NCBI RefSeq assembly: GCF_004762045.1
Contig: NZ_SJOM01000007.1
Coordinates: forward strand, 4,875,407-4,939,406
Origin: Mycobacterium sp. DL99
GTDB taxonomy: Bacteria; Actinomycetota; Actinomycetes; Mycobacteriales; Mycobacteriaceae
DNA: 64,000 nt
Direction: 5' to 3'
Below the pieces are notes generated by a model that made no database searches, was not told the DNA's origin, and saw nothing but the letters and a program-made list of their open reading frames with translations. Of this stretch, positions 7,064 to 16,175 are shown in pieces (within the stretch, counting starts at the first letter, position 1; the number at the start of each line of letters is the position of its first letter). A program made the translations under genes and the position numbers.

Positions 7064-8679
7064 CCACCGCGAGCGCTCCGGTCAGGCCCACCGGTCCGGT
7101 CCGCAGTACCACATCGCCGTTCACCGGTACCGCGACACTGTTGCGGCTGGCGCTACGCCGGGACCGGGTACGGCTCAGCGTGTGGGCCGGCGCGCTGACC
7201 CTGATGATGGTGTACGCGCCCAACGCTATTCGGTTGGCCTACCCCGGCGAGGAGCAGAGGCTGGCCCGGGTCAACCTTCTCAAGACACCTGCCGGGACGA
7301 TGCTGGGCGGCCCGATGTTCGGCGTCAACGAGACCGACCTCGGCGTGATGATGGCCAACGAGCTGACTCTCACATTGACCATCGCGACCTCGATCCTGGC
7401 CATTCTCACCGTGATTCGCCACACCCGGGCCGAGGAGGAGAACGGCAGCGCCGAACTGGTGCTCTCCTCGGTGGTGGGTCGGTACGCCCGGACCGCGGCC
7501 GCACTGATCCTGGTCGGTGGGCTCAACGCCGTGCTGGCACTCACCATGACCCTGGCGATGGCATCCACCGGTTTCGCGGTGGTCGACACCGCCGCCATGT
7601 GTCTGGGCATCACCGGGGTAGCCATGGTGTTCGGCGCGGTCGCCGCCGTGACCGCCCAACTCTGGCGCCAGGCCCGCACCGCGTCGGGCGCAGCGATGGG
7701 GACGCTCGCGGTGGCCGCGCTGGTACGCGGGGCCGGGGACGTCATCAACAACTCCGGCAGCGCCCTGAGCTGGTTCTCCCCCATCGCGTGGGCACAGCAG
7801 ATGCGTCCGTTCACCGATCTGCGCTGGTGGCCGTTCGGGCTGTTGGTCATCCTGGCCGTCGGGCTGATGACCTTGGCCGCGGTGTTGGAGAGTCGTCGTC
7901 AATACGACGCGGGCACCATCGCATCGACGGGAGAGAAGCCCGACGCGCCCACGATCACCGGCCCGCTGCGGCTGCACCTGACGCTGCAGCGCGGCCAGAC
8001 CATAGGTTGGGCGGCGGGACTGTTCGCGGCTGGGCTGGTATTCGGCTCGATGACCAAGGCGCTGCTCGATGCCGCCAAGACCAACGAGTTGATCGCCCGG
8101 TTGCTGTCCACGACGGGCAACGACGGCATCTACACCACCATGACCCAGTTCCTGGCCGCGGCGGCCAGCGCGTACGTCGCCTCGGTGGTGCTGCGGGTGT
8201 ACGCCGACGAGCAGAACGGGCTGGGCGAGCCGGTGCTGGCCGGTTCGGTGTCGCGGTGGCGGTGGCTGCTGGGTGCGGTGTGGTGTGCACTGGCGGGGGC
8301 GGCGATCCTGATGTTCTGCGCCGGCCTGGGCAACGGCCTGGGCGCCGGACTGACGCTCGGCGAGCCGGGCACGATCATCCGCCTCACCCTGGCCGCGCTG
8401 GCCTTTCTGCCCGCGCTGGCCGTGGTGGCCTCGGTCGCGGCGCTGGCCGTGGCATTGCGCGCGCCCTGGATCGCCTGGCTGGCAGTCACGTTCGTGATCA
8501 CCGCGCTGTATCTCGGGGCGCTGCTGCGGCTGCCGCGATGGCTGATCGAGCTGTCCCCGGTGGGGCAGACCACCGTGCCGAGCCAGTTCCCCGCCATGGC
8601 ACTGGTGGTGATGCTCATCGCCGCAACGGCTTTGGCAGCCGTTGCGGGCTGGATCTATCGCAACCGTGACGCGGTGTGA
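7060..8679 (+). CDS. ABC exporter permease (Rv1217c-like)
   Basis: A 539-aa polytopic protein with roughly twelve hydrophobic segments in two halves, matching Rv1217c and tetronasin-type ABC-2 permeases. A soluble N-terminal 25 residues precede the first helix, and a conserved cytoplasmic stretch around HTRAEEENGSAELVLSSVVGR follows the second to third helix, as in this permease family. It pairs with the preceding ATPase; gene overlap is 4 bp. Substrates are inferred only from M. tuberculosis studies. Confidence 0.9.
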   Translation: MTTASAPVRPTGPVRSTTSPFTGTATLLRLALRRDRVRLSVWAGALTLMMVYAPNAIRLAYPGEEQRLARVNLLKTPAGTMLGGPMFGVNETDLGVMMANELTLTLTIATSILAILTVIRHTRAEEENGSAELVLSSVVGRYARTAAALILVGGLNAVLALTMTLAMASTGFAVVDTAAMCLGITGVAMVFGAVAAVTAQLWRQARTASGAAMGTLAVAALVRGAGDVINNSGSALSWFSPIAWAQQMRPFTDLRWWPFGLLVILAVGLMTLAAVLESRRQYDAGTIASTGEKPDAPTITGPLRLHLTLQRGQTIGWAAGLFAAGLVFGSMTKALLDAAKTNELIARLLSTTGNDGIYTTMTQFLAAAASAYVASVVLRVYADEQNGLGEPVLAGSVSRWRWLLGAVWCALAGAAILMFCAGLGNGLGAGLTLGEPGTIIRLTLAALAFLPALAVVASVAALAVALRAPWIAWLAVTFVITALYLGALLRLPRWLIELSPVGQTTVPSQFPAMALVVMLIAATALAAVAGWIYRNRDAV

Positions 8680-8698
8680 ACCCGATAGGAGACAACTG

Positions 8699-9373
8699 GT
8701 GAAACTCGTACTTCAGGCAATCGCATCGGGAGTGCTCGGTCTGGCATTCTTCGCCGCGACGCTGTTCTGGCCGGCCGGCACGTTCCACTATTGGCAGGCC
8801 TGGGTTTTCATCGCCGTGTTCATGGCCACCACCGTGGTGCCGAGCATGTACCTCGCCGTCAAGGACCCCGCGGCCCTGCAGCGGCGCCTACACGGCGGGC
8901 CGACCGCGGAAACCAGGATCGTGCAGAAGATCGTCATCTGGGCCGTCACGGGCTCGGCCGTCGCAGCGTTCGTCCTCAGCGCCCTCGACCACCGGTTCGG
9001 CTGGTCCAGCGTGCCGACCGCGGTGGTCGTCCTCGGCAACGCCCTGGTCGCGGTCGGCCTCGTCCTGGCGCAGACAGTGGTCTTCCAGAACAGCTTCGCC
9101 GGCGCCAGCATCCAGGTGGAGGACGAACAACAGCTTGTCTCTACGGGTCTCTACGGACTGGTCCGTCACCCGATGTACTTCGGCGCGGTGTTGATGATGT
9201 TCGGCACCCCGCTGGCGCTGGGGTCCTACTGGGCGTTGCTCGTGTCCATCGTCTCGATACCGGTTTTCGGAGTACGGATCGCCGACGAGGAGAAGATGCT
9301 GCGCGCCGAACTCGACGGCTACGACGAGTACACCCAGAAGGTCCCCTACCGGCTGTTGCCCTACGTCTGGTGA
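8699..9373 (+). CDS. Isoprenylcysteine carboxyl methyltransferase-like membrane protein, copy 1
   Basis: A 224-aa protein with about five membrane helices. The start GTG 8699 is chosen because AGGAG lies 7 bases upstream; the longer in-frame extension overlaps the permease. The ICMT/PEMT-type catalytic segment TGLYGLVRHPMYFGAVLMM and the distal acidic DEEKMLRAELDGYDEY are clear. It corresponds to Rv1216c. The methyl acceptor is unknown. It follows the ABC permease after 19 bp, so it may be co-expressed with the pump under RaaS. Confidence 0.82.
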   Translation: MKLVLQAIASGVLGLAFFAATLFWPAGTFHYWQAWVFIAVFMATTVVPSMYLAVKDPAALQRRLHGGPTAETRIVQKIVIWAVTGSAVAAFVLSALDHRFGWSSVPTAVVVLGNALVAVGLVLAQTVVFQNSFAGASIQVEDEQQLVSTGLYGLVRHPMYFGAVLMMFGTPLALGSYWALLVSIVSIPVFGVRIADEEKMLRAELDGYDEYTQKVPYRLLPYVW

Positions 9374-9383
9374 GGAGGGTGAG

Positions 9384-10058
9384 GTGAAAATCGGTCTATT
9401 GACCGCCGTGTCGGCCGTCATCGGACTGGTCGTATTCGGTGCGCTGGTGTTCGGCCCGGCCGGAACGTTCCATTACTGGCAGGGGTGGGCATTCATCGTG
9501 GTGTTCGCCTTGACCACCCTCGTTCCGAGCAGATACCTGTCGGTGCACAATCCGGACGCACTGCGACGACGAATGCGGGCCGGACCGGCCGCCGAGACCA
9601 GACCGGTGCAGAAGATCGCCAGCGCACTGGCATTCACGTTCCTTGCGGCGATGATCATCGTGAGCGTCTTGGACCACCGGTTCGGCTGGTCGGTGGTGCC
9701 CGCCTGGGTGTCGGTGGTGGGAAACGCGTTGGTGGCCACCGGACTCGGGATCGCGATGTTGGTGGTGAGCCAGAACAGCTACGCGGCCGCCAACGTCATC
9801 GTGGAGTCCGGTCAAACCGTGGTGACCACCGGCCTGTACCGGTTCGTCCGCCATCCCATGTACGCCGGAAACGTCGTCATGATGGCCGGCATCCCGCTTG
9901 CCCTCGGTTCGTACTGGGGGCTGCTGTTCATGCTCCCGGGCATGGCGGTACTCGCCATGCGCATCGTCGACGAGGAGAAGCTGCTGCGCGCCGAGCTCGA
10001 CGGCTACGACGCGTACGCCCGGAAGGTCCGCGACCGGCTTCTGCCCTACGTCTGGTGA
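9384..10058 (+). CDS. Isoprenylcysteine carboxyl methyltransferase-like membrane protein, copy 2
   Basis: Also 224 aa and plainly a paralogue of the preceding gene. The two share the same length, the start of the core (GPAGTFHYWQGWAFI versus WPAGTFHYWQAWVFI), LDHRFGWS, RHPMY, PLALGSYW and the closing RLLPYVW. The genes are 10 bp apart and derive from a tandem duplication. GTG 9384 is preceded by GAGGAGGGTGAG. The end overlaps the convergent TetR gene by 13 bp. Confidence 0.82.
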   Translation: MKIGLLTAVSAVIGLVVFGALVFGPAGTFHYWQGWAFIVVFALTTLVPSRYLSVHNPDALRRRMRAGPAAETRPVQKIASALAFTFLAAMIIVSVLDHRFGWSVVPAWVSVVGNALVATGLGIAMLVVSQNSYAAANVIVESGQTVVTTGLYRFVRHPMYAGNVVMMAGIPLALGSYWGLLFMLPGMAVLAMRIVDEEKLLRAELDGYDAYARKVRDRLLPYVW

Positions 10059-10615
10059 GCCACGACGCGGGTGGCGGCTTCGACGGCGGCCGCCCGGCGC
10101 GAGGTCAGGACGGCCGGATCATCGGTGGCCGCGTCGGGATGCGGTAGGTGGGCCCACGCCAGGCCGATCCCGAACAACATCGCGATCAGATCGGCCGGGT
10201 TCCAGGCCGGGTCGACGTGGCCGCCGGCCTGGGCCGCCTCGATGGCGGCCACCGCCTGCGCGTGCACGGGTGCGCCGTCGGCCTGGGGCTCATCGAGGGT
10301 GAAACCCTCCAGCTGGGCCCAGGTGATCATGCGCAGATGCTCGGGCCGACGGCAGGCCAGGTCGTAGATGTCCCCGACGAATTCGGGGACATCGTCCGCA
10401 CGCAGGGTGACCGATCGGAAGAACTCGGCCCCGTCGGCGGCGAACACCTCGCGGAACAGGGCCTCCTTGTCACCGAAGTGTGCGTAGAGGCGTTCCTTGC
10501 TGGCGTGTGCGGCACGGGCGATCCGGTCGATCCTCGCCCCGGCCAGTCCGTACCGGGCGAACTCGGCGCGCGCCGCCGCCAGGATCTCACCACGCAGTTC
10601 CGTCGTGCTTCTCAC
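10046..10615 (-). CDS. TetR-family transcriptional regulator
   Basis: A 189-aa protein from GTG 10615 (MRSTTELRGEILAAARAEFA) with an N-terminal HTH containing RIARAAHASKERLYAHFGDKEALF and a C-terminal ligand domain. The longer open frame upstream would read through its own promoter and operator and is rejected. It is divergent from the acyltransferase gene across 130 bp that contain a perfect 14-bp palindrome, suggesting that it represses itself and possibly that neighbour. The ligand is unknown. Confidence 0.85.
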   Translation of the reverse strand: MRSTTELRGEILAAARAEFARYGLAGARIDRIARAAHASKERLYAHFGDKEALFREVFAADGAEFFRSVTLRADDVPEFVGDIYDLACRRPEHLRMITWAQLEGFTLDEPQADGAPVHAQAVAAIEAAQAGGHVDPAWNPADLIAMLFGIGLAWAHLPHPDAATDDPAVLTSRRAAAVEAATRVVAHQT

Positions 10616-10621
10616 AGCAGA

Positions 10622-10646
10622 ATCATAACCAGACGAACTAGTTCGT
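10622..10646 (-). promoter_or_regulatory. Promoter and operator between a TetR gene and an acyltransferase gene
   Basis: On the minus strand TATGAT (10627-10622) lies 6 bases before GTG 10615, predicting a leaderless transcript. Next to it the perfect palindrome ACGAACTAGTTCGT (10633-10646) occupies the -10/-35 spacer. Position and symmetry fit a TetR operator. Confidence 0.7.
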
Positions 10647-10745
10647 TCGGTACCGTGGTGCCAACAGGTCCGAACGCATCGGCGAATCCCCCGACCGGAC
10701 GGCACCAGCCCTACTCGAATCAACACAGCCCGAGGAGCCGCGGCG

Positions 10746-11600
10746 ATGTCCGTCACCAAGATCGACGAGATCATGAATCAACCCAGCCACGTCCAGACCC
10801 TGCGCCGCGCGGTCGAGACCGTCGCCGACGGCGTTGACCCGCTGGTCAATCTCTACCGGCCCTATGTGGACGGCTTGGAGAATCTGCCCCGCGACGGACG
10901 ATTTCTGTTGGTGGGCAACCACACCCAGTTCGGTACCGAGACCCTGTTGATCCCGTACGTGGTGCGCCGCGAGATCGGGATACGGGTACGGCCACTCACC
11001 GACCGCCGGTTCGGTGACATGCCCCGGCCTGTCTCCGACCTCATGGCGGCGTGCGGGGCCGTCGTCGGATCACCCGAGGGCGCCGGCGAACTGATGCAAC
11101 ACGACGAGCCGGTCATGGTGTTTCCCGGCGGTGGCCGCGAGATCGGCAAGTTCAAGGGCGAGCAATACAAACTGCGCTGGGAGGGCCGCGCGGGATTCGC
11201 GCGCGTCGCCGTCGAACACGGCTATCCCATCGTCCCCGTGGCGCTCGTCGGCGGCGACGACGTCTACGTGGGAGTGACGACCCGTGACCATTGGCTGGGC
11301 CGGCTCAGCCGGACCGTCGGCGAGAAGCTGACCGGTCAGCGCGACATGGCCATACCGCTGGTCCGCGGCCTCGGCCCCACCCTGATCCCGCGGCCGCAGC
11401 GCATGTATCTGCGCTTCGCCGAGCCGATCGGCACCGCGAAACCGGCACGGGTGGCGAACGACAACTGGGTGGCCACCGTCAAGCAGCGCACCCAGGAATC
11501 GCTGGAGCAGAGCCTGGACGAACTGCTGACCCTCCGGGCTGAGGATCCCTACCGCGAACTGAACCCGCTGGCTTGGCGCAACGCGACCCAGAGCGGATAA
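10746..11600 (+). CDS. Membrane-associated lysophospholipid/diacylglycerol-type acyltransferase
   Basis: A 284-aa protein of the LPLAT superfamily. The acyltransferase block is LLVGNHTQFGTETLLIP at about 55-71 (NHTxFG in place of the classic HxxxxD), followed by MVFPGGGREIGKFKGEQYK, the FPEG-like block, and YPIVPVALVGGDD. This pattern is typical of the MGAT/DGAT-like branch. The expected role is transfer of an acyl chain from acyl-CoA to a glycerolipid at the membrane face. GAGGAGC lies ahead of ATG 10746. Synteny with M. tuberculosis breaks here, so it may be a local insertion. Confidence 0.8.
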   Translation: MSVTKIDEIMNQPSHVQTLRRAVETVADGVDPLVNLYRPYVDGLENLPRDGRFLLVGNHTQFGTETLLIPYVVRREIGIRVRPLTDRRFGDMPRPVSDLMAACGAVVGSPEGAGELMQHDEPVMVFPGGGREIGKFKGEQYKLRWEGRAGFARVAVEHGYPIVPVALVGGDDVYVGVTTRDHWLGRLSRTVGEKLTGQRDMAIPLVRGLGPTLIPRPQRMYLRFAEPIGTAKPARVANDNWVATVKQRTQESLEQSLDELLTLRAEDPYRELNPLAWRNATQSG

Positions 11601-11646
11601 CGGCGAACCGCCCGGCACCAGTGCGAGTTAGCCGCATACTGCAGTG

Positions 11647-12291
11647 ATGGAACTGTTGACCGGCTTCGGCCTGGCGACTGCGGCGGGGCTCAATGCCTAC
11701 ATCCCGTTGCTGGCGCTGGGTCTGCTGTCACGCTTCACCCATCTGGTGTCACTGCCGTCGGGATGGTCCTGGCTGGAGAACGGCTGGGTGATGGCGATCG
11801 TCGCGGTGCTGCTGATCGTCGAAGTGGTCGCCGACAAGATCCCCGCGCTCGACTCCGTCAACGACACCATCCAGACCTTCATCCGCCCGACCGCGGGCGG
11901 CATCGTGTTCGGATCGGGCACCGCGTCCCAGACCGCCGCCGTGGCCGACCCGGGCGCATTCGCCCATTCCGGCCAATGGATTCCGGTGGCGATCGGCGCC
12001 GTCACCGCTCTGGTCGTGTCGTTGACCAAGTCGACGGTGCGACCAGCCGCCAACGTCGCCACTGCCGGGGTCGCCGCACCCGTGCTGTCCACCGTCGAAG
12101 ACGTCACGAGCGTCGGTCTGGTCTTCGTGGCGATCCTGCTACCGATCCTGGTGCTCGTGGCGCTGCTGGTGTTGATCTGGGGCGCCTTCCGGCTCTGGCG
12201 GTGGCGAAAGCGACGGGGCGAGGCCAAGATCGGCGTCAACGCCCGCAGCAATGCGGCACCCCGACCGGCCGCGGTCGACCCCTGGGAATGA
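11647..12291 (+). CDS. DUF4126 family membrane protein
   Basis: A 214-aa protein beginning MELLTGFGLATAAGLNAYIP, the conserved start of DUF4126 proteins. It has four to five membrane helices and a basic cytoplasmic tail (RLWRWRKRRGEAK). A hexamer CATACT lies 6 bases before ATG 11647, giving a likely leaderless start. Function is unknown. The gene converges on glgC with a 23-bp gap. Confidence 0.8.
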   Translation: MELLTGFGLATAAGLNAYIPLLALGLLSRFTHLVSLPSGWSWLENGWVMAIVAVLLIVEVVADKIPALDSVNDTIQTFIRPTAGGIVFGSGTASQTAAVADPGAFAHSGQWIPVAIGAVTALVVSLTKSTVRPAANVATAGVAAPVLSTVEDVTSVGLVFVAILLPILVLVALLVLIWGAFRLWRWRKRRGEAKIGVNARSNAAPRPAAVDPWE

Positions 12292-12314
12292 ACCCGGACT
12301 GACGTCCAGACGGG

Positions 12315-13529
12315 TCAGATCCACACACCCTTGCCGACGGCGACCACACCACCCGCGCTGATCGCGAACCGTTCCCGGTCCTTGTCGAGGTCCACGCCGA
12401 CCATCTCGCCCGGACCCACCACCACGTTCTTGTCGAGGATCGCGTGGCGCACCACCGCCCCGCGGCCGATCCGGACCCCGGGCATCAGCACACTGCCCTC
12501 CACGATGGCGCCGTCATCGATCACGACGTTGGAAGACAACACCGAGTTGCGCACCGAGGCAGCCGAAATGATGCTTCCGGCACCGACCACCGACTCCTGT
12601 GCCGAACCGCCGTTGACGAACTTGGCCGGCGCCAGGTTCTCCGATTCACCGCGGATCGGCCAGCGCTTGTTGTAGAGGTTGAACACCGGGTGCACCGACA
12701 CCAGATCCATGTGCGCGTCGTAGAACGCGTCCAGCGTTCCGACGTCGCGCCAGTAACCGTGATCGCGTTCGGTGGCCCCTGGCACCTCGTTGTTGTTGAA
12801 GTCGTAGACCGCCGCCATCCCGTCGGACACCAGCCGCGGAATGATGTCGCCACCCATGTCGTGGTCGGAGTGGTCGTCGTCGGCGTCGGCGCGGATCGCG
12901 TCGATGAGCACCTTGGTGGTGAAGATGTAGTTGCCCATCGACACAAAGGTCTGTTCGGGATCGTCGGGCGTGCCCGGCGGATCCGCGGGCTTCTCCACGA
13001 AGTCCCTGATGCGCCCCGAGTCGTCGGCGTCGATGCAGCCGAACGCACTGGCCTCCGCGCGCGGCACCCGGATCCCGGCGACGGTTGCGCCGGCTCCGCT
13101 GTCGATGTGGAACCGCAGCATCTGCTCGGGATCCATGCGGTACACGTGGTCGGCACCGAAGATGATGATGTAATCCGGGTCTTCGTCGTAGATCAGGTTG
13201 AGCGACTGGTAGATCGCATCCGCCGATCCGGTGTACCAGCGCGGGCCGAGCCGCTGCTGGGCCGGCACCGGGGTGATGTACTCACCGGCCAGGCCCGACA
13301 GGCGCCAGTTCTGGCTGATGTGACGGTCCAATGAATGCGACTTGTATTGCGTCAGAACGCAGATCCGTAGATATCGGGCGTTCACCAGATTGGACAACAC
13401 GAAGTCGATCAGCCGGTAGGCGCCGCCGAAGGGAACTGCCGGCTTGGCGCGATCGGCCGTCAGCGGATACAGCCGTTTGCCCTCTCCCCCGGCCAGAACG
13501 ATGCCCAGCACATGTGGCAACTCCCTCAT
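12315..13529 (-). CDS. glgC: Glucose-1-phosphate adenylyltransferase
   Basis: A 404-aa enzyme, the same length as Rv1213. It forms ADP-glucose from ATP and glucose 1-phosphate, the committed step of glycogen and capsular alpha-glucan synthesis. The nucleotidyltransferase motif LAGGEGKRLYPLT is at about 12-24, DHVYRMD marks the metal site, and the C-terminal third is a left-handed beta-helix with hexapeptide repeats (GSIISAASVRNSVLSSNVVI region). The start ATG 13529 is chosen over the longer frame because it gives the family N-terminus MRELPHVLGIVLAGG and because a -10 element lies just upstream. It is divergent from glgM. Confidence 0.97.
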   Translation of the reverse strand: MRELPHVLGIVLAGGEGKRLYPLTADRAKPAVPFGGAYRLIDFVLSNLVNARYLRICVLTQYKSHSLDRHISQNWRLSGLAGEYITPVPAQQRLGPRWYTGSADAIYQSLNLIYDEDPDYIIIFGADHVYRMDPEQMLRFHIDSGAGATVAGIRVPRAEASAFGCIDADDSGRIRDFVEKPADPPGTPDDPEQTFVSMGNYIFTTKVLIDAIRADADDDHSDHDMGGDIIPRLVSDGMAAVYDFNNNEVPGATERDHGYWRDVGTLDAFYDAHMDLVSVHPVFNLYNKRWPIRGESENLAPAKFVNGGSAQESVVGAGSIISAASVRNSVLSSNVVIDDGAIVEGSVLMPGVRIGRGAVVRHAILDKNVVVGPGEMVGVDLDKDRERFAISAGGVVAVGKGVWI

Positions 13530-13536
13530 GCGTCCA

Positions 13537-13542
13537 AACCTA
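13537..13542 (-). promoter_or_regulatory. -10 hexamer of a leaderless glgC promoter
   Basis: On the minus strand TAGGTT is followed by 7 bases and then ATG 13529. It faces the glgM promoter at 13617 across about 75 bp. Confidence 0.5.
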
Positions 13543-13616
13543 TCCGCCAACCAGCACCGCGGCCAGCCAATGGCAACAGAAGTGTGCGGCGTGTAGCTGG
13601 ACCCACGGCGACCTAC

Positions 13617-13622
13617 TACCGT
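13617..13622 (+). promoter_or_regulatory. -10 hexamer of a leaderless glgM promoter
   Basis: TACCGT is followed by 7 bases and then ATG 13630, predicting a leaderless transcript. No ribosome site is present upstream of the ATG. Confidence 0.5.
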
Positions 13623-13629
13623 CTCGGAT

Positions 13630-14793
13630 ATGCGGGTGGCCATGATGACTCGGGAATATCCACCCGAGGTGTACGGCGGTGCCGGTGTGCACGTGACCGA
13701 ACTTGTCGCGCAGTTGCGTCAGCTCTGCGAAGTCGACGTCCATTGCATGGGAGCCCCGCGGGACGGGGCTTTCGTGGCGCAGCCCGATCCTGCGCTGCGC
13801 GGGGCCAACGCGGCGCTGTCGACATTGTCGGCGGACCTCAACATGGTCAACTCCGCGGCGGCGGCCACGGTGGTGCACTCGCACACCTGGTATGCCGGGA
13901 TGGCCGGGCACCTGACCGGTCTGCTCTACGGCATCCCCCATGTGCTGACCGCGCATTCACTGGAGCCTCTGCGCCCGTGGAAGGCCGAACAGCTCGGCGG
14001 GGGCTACCGGGTGTCCTCGTGGGTGGAGCGCACCGCGGTCGAGGCGGCCGACGCGGTGATCGCCGTGAGCTCCGGTATGCGTGACGACGTGCTGCGCACG
14101 TACCCGGCGCTCGATCCCAACCGGGTCCATGTGGTGCGCAACGGGATCGACACCGACGTCTGGTACCCGACTTCGCCGGCCGACCAGGACTCGGTGCTCG
14201 CCGAGCTCGGGGTGGACATGAGCCGCCCGATCGTGGCGTTCGTCGGGCGCATCACCCGCCAGAAGGGCGTGGCCCACCTGGTGGCCGCGGCCCACCGGTT
14301 CAGCCCCGAGGTGCAGCTGGTGTTGTGTGCCGGCGCCCCCGACACCCCTGAGATCGCGGCGGAGGTGTCCTCGGCGGTGGCCGAACTGGCCCGGGCCCGC
14401 ACCGGCGTGTTCTGGGTGCGCGAAATGCTGCCGATCAACAAGATCCGCGAAATACTCTCCGCTGCAACGGTTTTCGTGTGCCCCTCGGTGTACGAGCCAT
14501 TGGGTATCGTGAATTTGGAAGCGATGGCTTGCTCGACGCCGGTGGTCGCCTCCGACGTCGGCGGCATCCCCGAGGTCGTCGCCGACCGGCAGACCGGGCT
14601 TCTCGTGCACTACGACGCGACTGACCCACGCTTCTTCGAGATGCGGCTGGCCGACGCGGTCAACTCACTGGTGGCCGAGCCGGAAACCGCCAGGAAGTAC
14701 GGCGAGGCAGGACGCCAGCGCTGCATCGCAGAATTCTCCTGGGCGCACATCGCTGAGCAGACCCTGGAGATATACCGCAAGGTGTCCGCCTGA
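13630..14793 (+). CDS. glgM: Alpha-maltose-1-phosphate synthase / glycogen synthase (GT4)
   Basis: A 387-aa GT-B glycosyltransferase matching Rv1212c. The N-terminal sugar-nucleotide signature is MMTREYPPEVYGGAGVHV; the C-terminal donor-binding block is VCPSVYEPLGIVNLEAMAC with the catalytic Glu pair E-x7-E. In mycobacteria this enzyme uses ADP-glucose from GlgC to make maltose 1-phosphate for the GlgE pathway, and was formerly called GlgA. The pair glgC/glgM is divergent from a shared 100-bp region, suggesting coordinated control. The stop codon lies in the loop of a strong hairpin. Confidence 0.95.
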   Translation: MRVAMMTREYPPEVYGGAGVHVTELVAQLRQLCEVDVHCMGAPRDGAFVAQPDPALRGANAALSTLSADLNMVNSAAAATVVHSHTWYAGMAGHLTGLLYGIPHVLTAHSLEPLRPWKAEQLGGGYRVSSWVERTAVEAADAVIAVSSGMRDDVLRTYPALDPNRVHVVRNGIDTDVWYPTSPADQDSVLAELGVDMSRPIVAFVGRITRQKGVAHLVAAAHRFSPEVQLVLCAGAPDTPEIAAEVSSAVAELARARTGVFWVREMLPINKIREILSAATVFVCPSVYEPLGIVNLEAMACSTPVVASDVGGIPEVVADRQTGLLVHYDATDPRFFEMRLADAVNSLVAEPETARKYGEAGRQRCIAEFSWAHIAEQTLEIYRKVSA

Positions 14794-14807
14794 GCGGACA
14801 CCTTGCG
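14776..14807. terminator. Perfect 14-bp hairpin whose loop is the glgM stop region
   Basis: CGCAAGGTGTCCGC (14776-14789) pairs exactly with GCGGACACCTTGCG (14794-14807); the 4-base loop CTGA holds the glgM TGA. It sits between convergent glgM and the DUF3117 gene and would work on both strands. There is no U-tract, as is common for mycobacterial terminators. Confidence 0.7.
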
Positions 14808-14814
14808 AGGTCGA

Positions 14815-14982
14815 TCAGCTGGTGACGGCCTTGAGTTCGTCGCCCAGCGCAGCGGCCTCGTCTGGAGTCAGTTCGACAACGAGGCGCCCACCGCCTTCCA
14901 GCGGTACTCGCATCACGATCCCTCGCCCCTCTTTGGTTGCTTCCAGTGGACCGTCACCAGTCCGGGGCTTCATCGCCGCCAT
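14815..14982 (-). CDS. DUF3117 small conserved protein (Rv1211-like)
   Basis: A 55-aa protein, MAAMKPRTGDGPLEATKEGR onward, with the conserved core GIVMRVPLEGGGRLVVELTPDEAA. GGAGGGAG lies 6 bases before ATG 14982. The family is nearly invariant in actinobacteria and adopts a small beta-rich fold; its function is unknown. It follows tag on the same strand but after 183 bp, so it probably has its own promoter. Confidence 0.92.
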   Translation of the reverse strand: MAAMKPRTGDGPLEATKEGRGIVMRVPLEGGGRLVVELTPDEAAALGDELKAVTS

Positions 14983-15165
14983 CGAGTGCTCCCTCCAACT
15001 TCGCCGACCCGCGTCAGCGGGCCAGGTTGGGGCCGAAGCCGCCCACTCGTTGGCGACACCCGGCGTTGAAATGCTACTGAACTACCCCTATTGTTCCTTA
15101 TCCGCGGCGATGGTTGTGCAAAGACCCGTCGGATACCGACCGAAGGCATGTTTTACCGGTCACAA

Positions 15166-15737
15166 TTATTGTGCCGGGACCCAGCAGGCCGCGATGTGGT
15201 CATCGACCATCCCGGTGGCCTGCATCAACGCATATGCCGTGGTGGGGCCGACGAATTTGAAGCCCCGGCGCTTGAGTTCCTTGGCCATGGCGGTCGATTC
15301 GGTGGTCACCGCAGGCACTTGGGCCAGGTCAGCGGGCCGCGGCCGGGCCGGTGGGGCGAATGACCACAGCAGCTCACCCAAATCGACGTCGAGCTCGGTG
15401 ACTGCCCTGGCATTGGCGATGGTCGCGAGGATCTTGGCCCGGTTGCGCACGATGCCGGTGTCGGCCATCAACCGCTCGACGTCGTCGTCGGTGTACTTCG
15501 CGACCGTGGCCGCGTCGAACCCGTCGAATGCGGCGCGGAAGTTCTCCCGCTTCCGCAGGATGGTCAGCCAGCTCAGCCCGCTCTGGAAGGCCTCCAGGCT
15601 GATCCGCTCGAACAGCGCGCCGGAATCCCGCAGCGGCCGGCCCCACTCGGTGTCGTGATAGTCGCGGTACAGAGTGTCGCCCGCGGCGGCACTACTGGAT
15701 TGGACCGCCCAACCGCACCGGATCCGGCCGTCGTCGG

Positions 15738-15741
<4 letters not shown>
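15166..15741 (-). CDS. tag: DNA-3-methyladenine glycosylase I
   Basis: A 191-aa enzyme that excises N3-methyladenine from alkylated DNA, starting base-excision repair. Family motifs are RCGWAVQ near the N-terminus, YHDTEWGRPL, FERISLEAFQSGLSW with the catalytic-pocket Glu, the ILRKRENFRAAFDGFD stretch, and FKFVGPTTAYALMQATGMVDDH with zinc-binding His/Cys near the C-terminus. It matches Rv1210. ATG 15741 overlaps the stop of the DivIVA-like gene (ATGA), so the two are co-translated. Confidence 0.95.
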
Positions 15742-16145
<404 letters not shown>

Positions 16146-16175
16146 GTCCTCGATACTGCCTCACGCATACGACAC

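Noticed and set aside
15161..15173. CACAATTATTGTG palindrome as an operator for DUF3117
   Set aside because: It overlaps the tag stop codon and lies about 180 bp upstream of the DUF3117 start with no matching promoter; probably chance.
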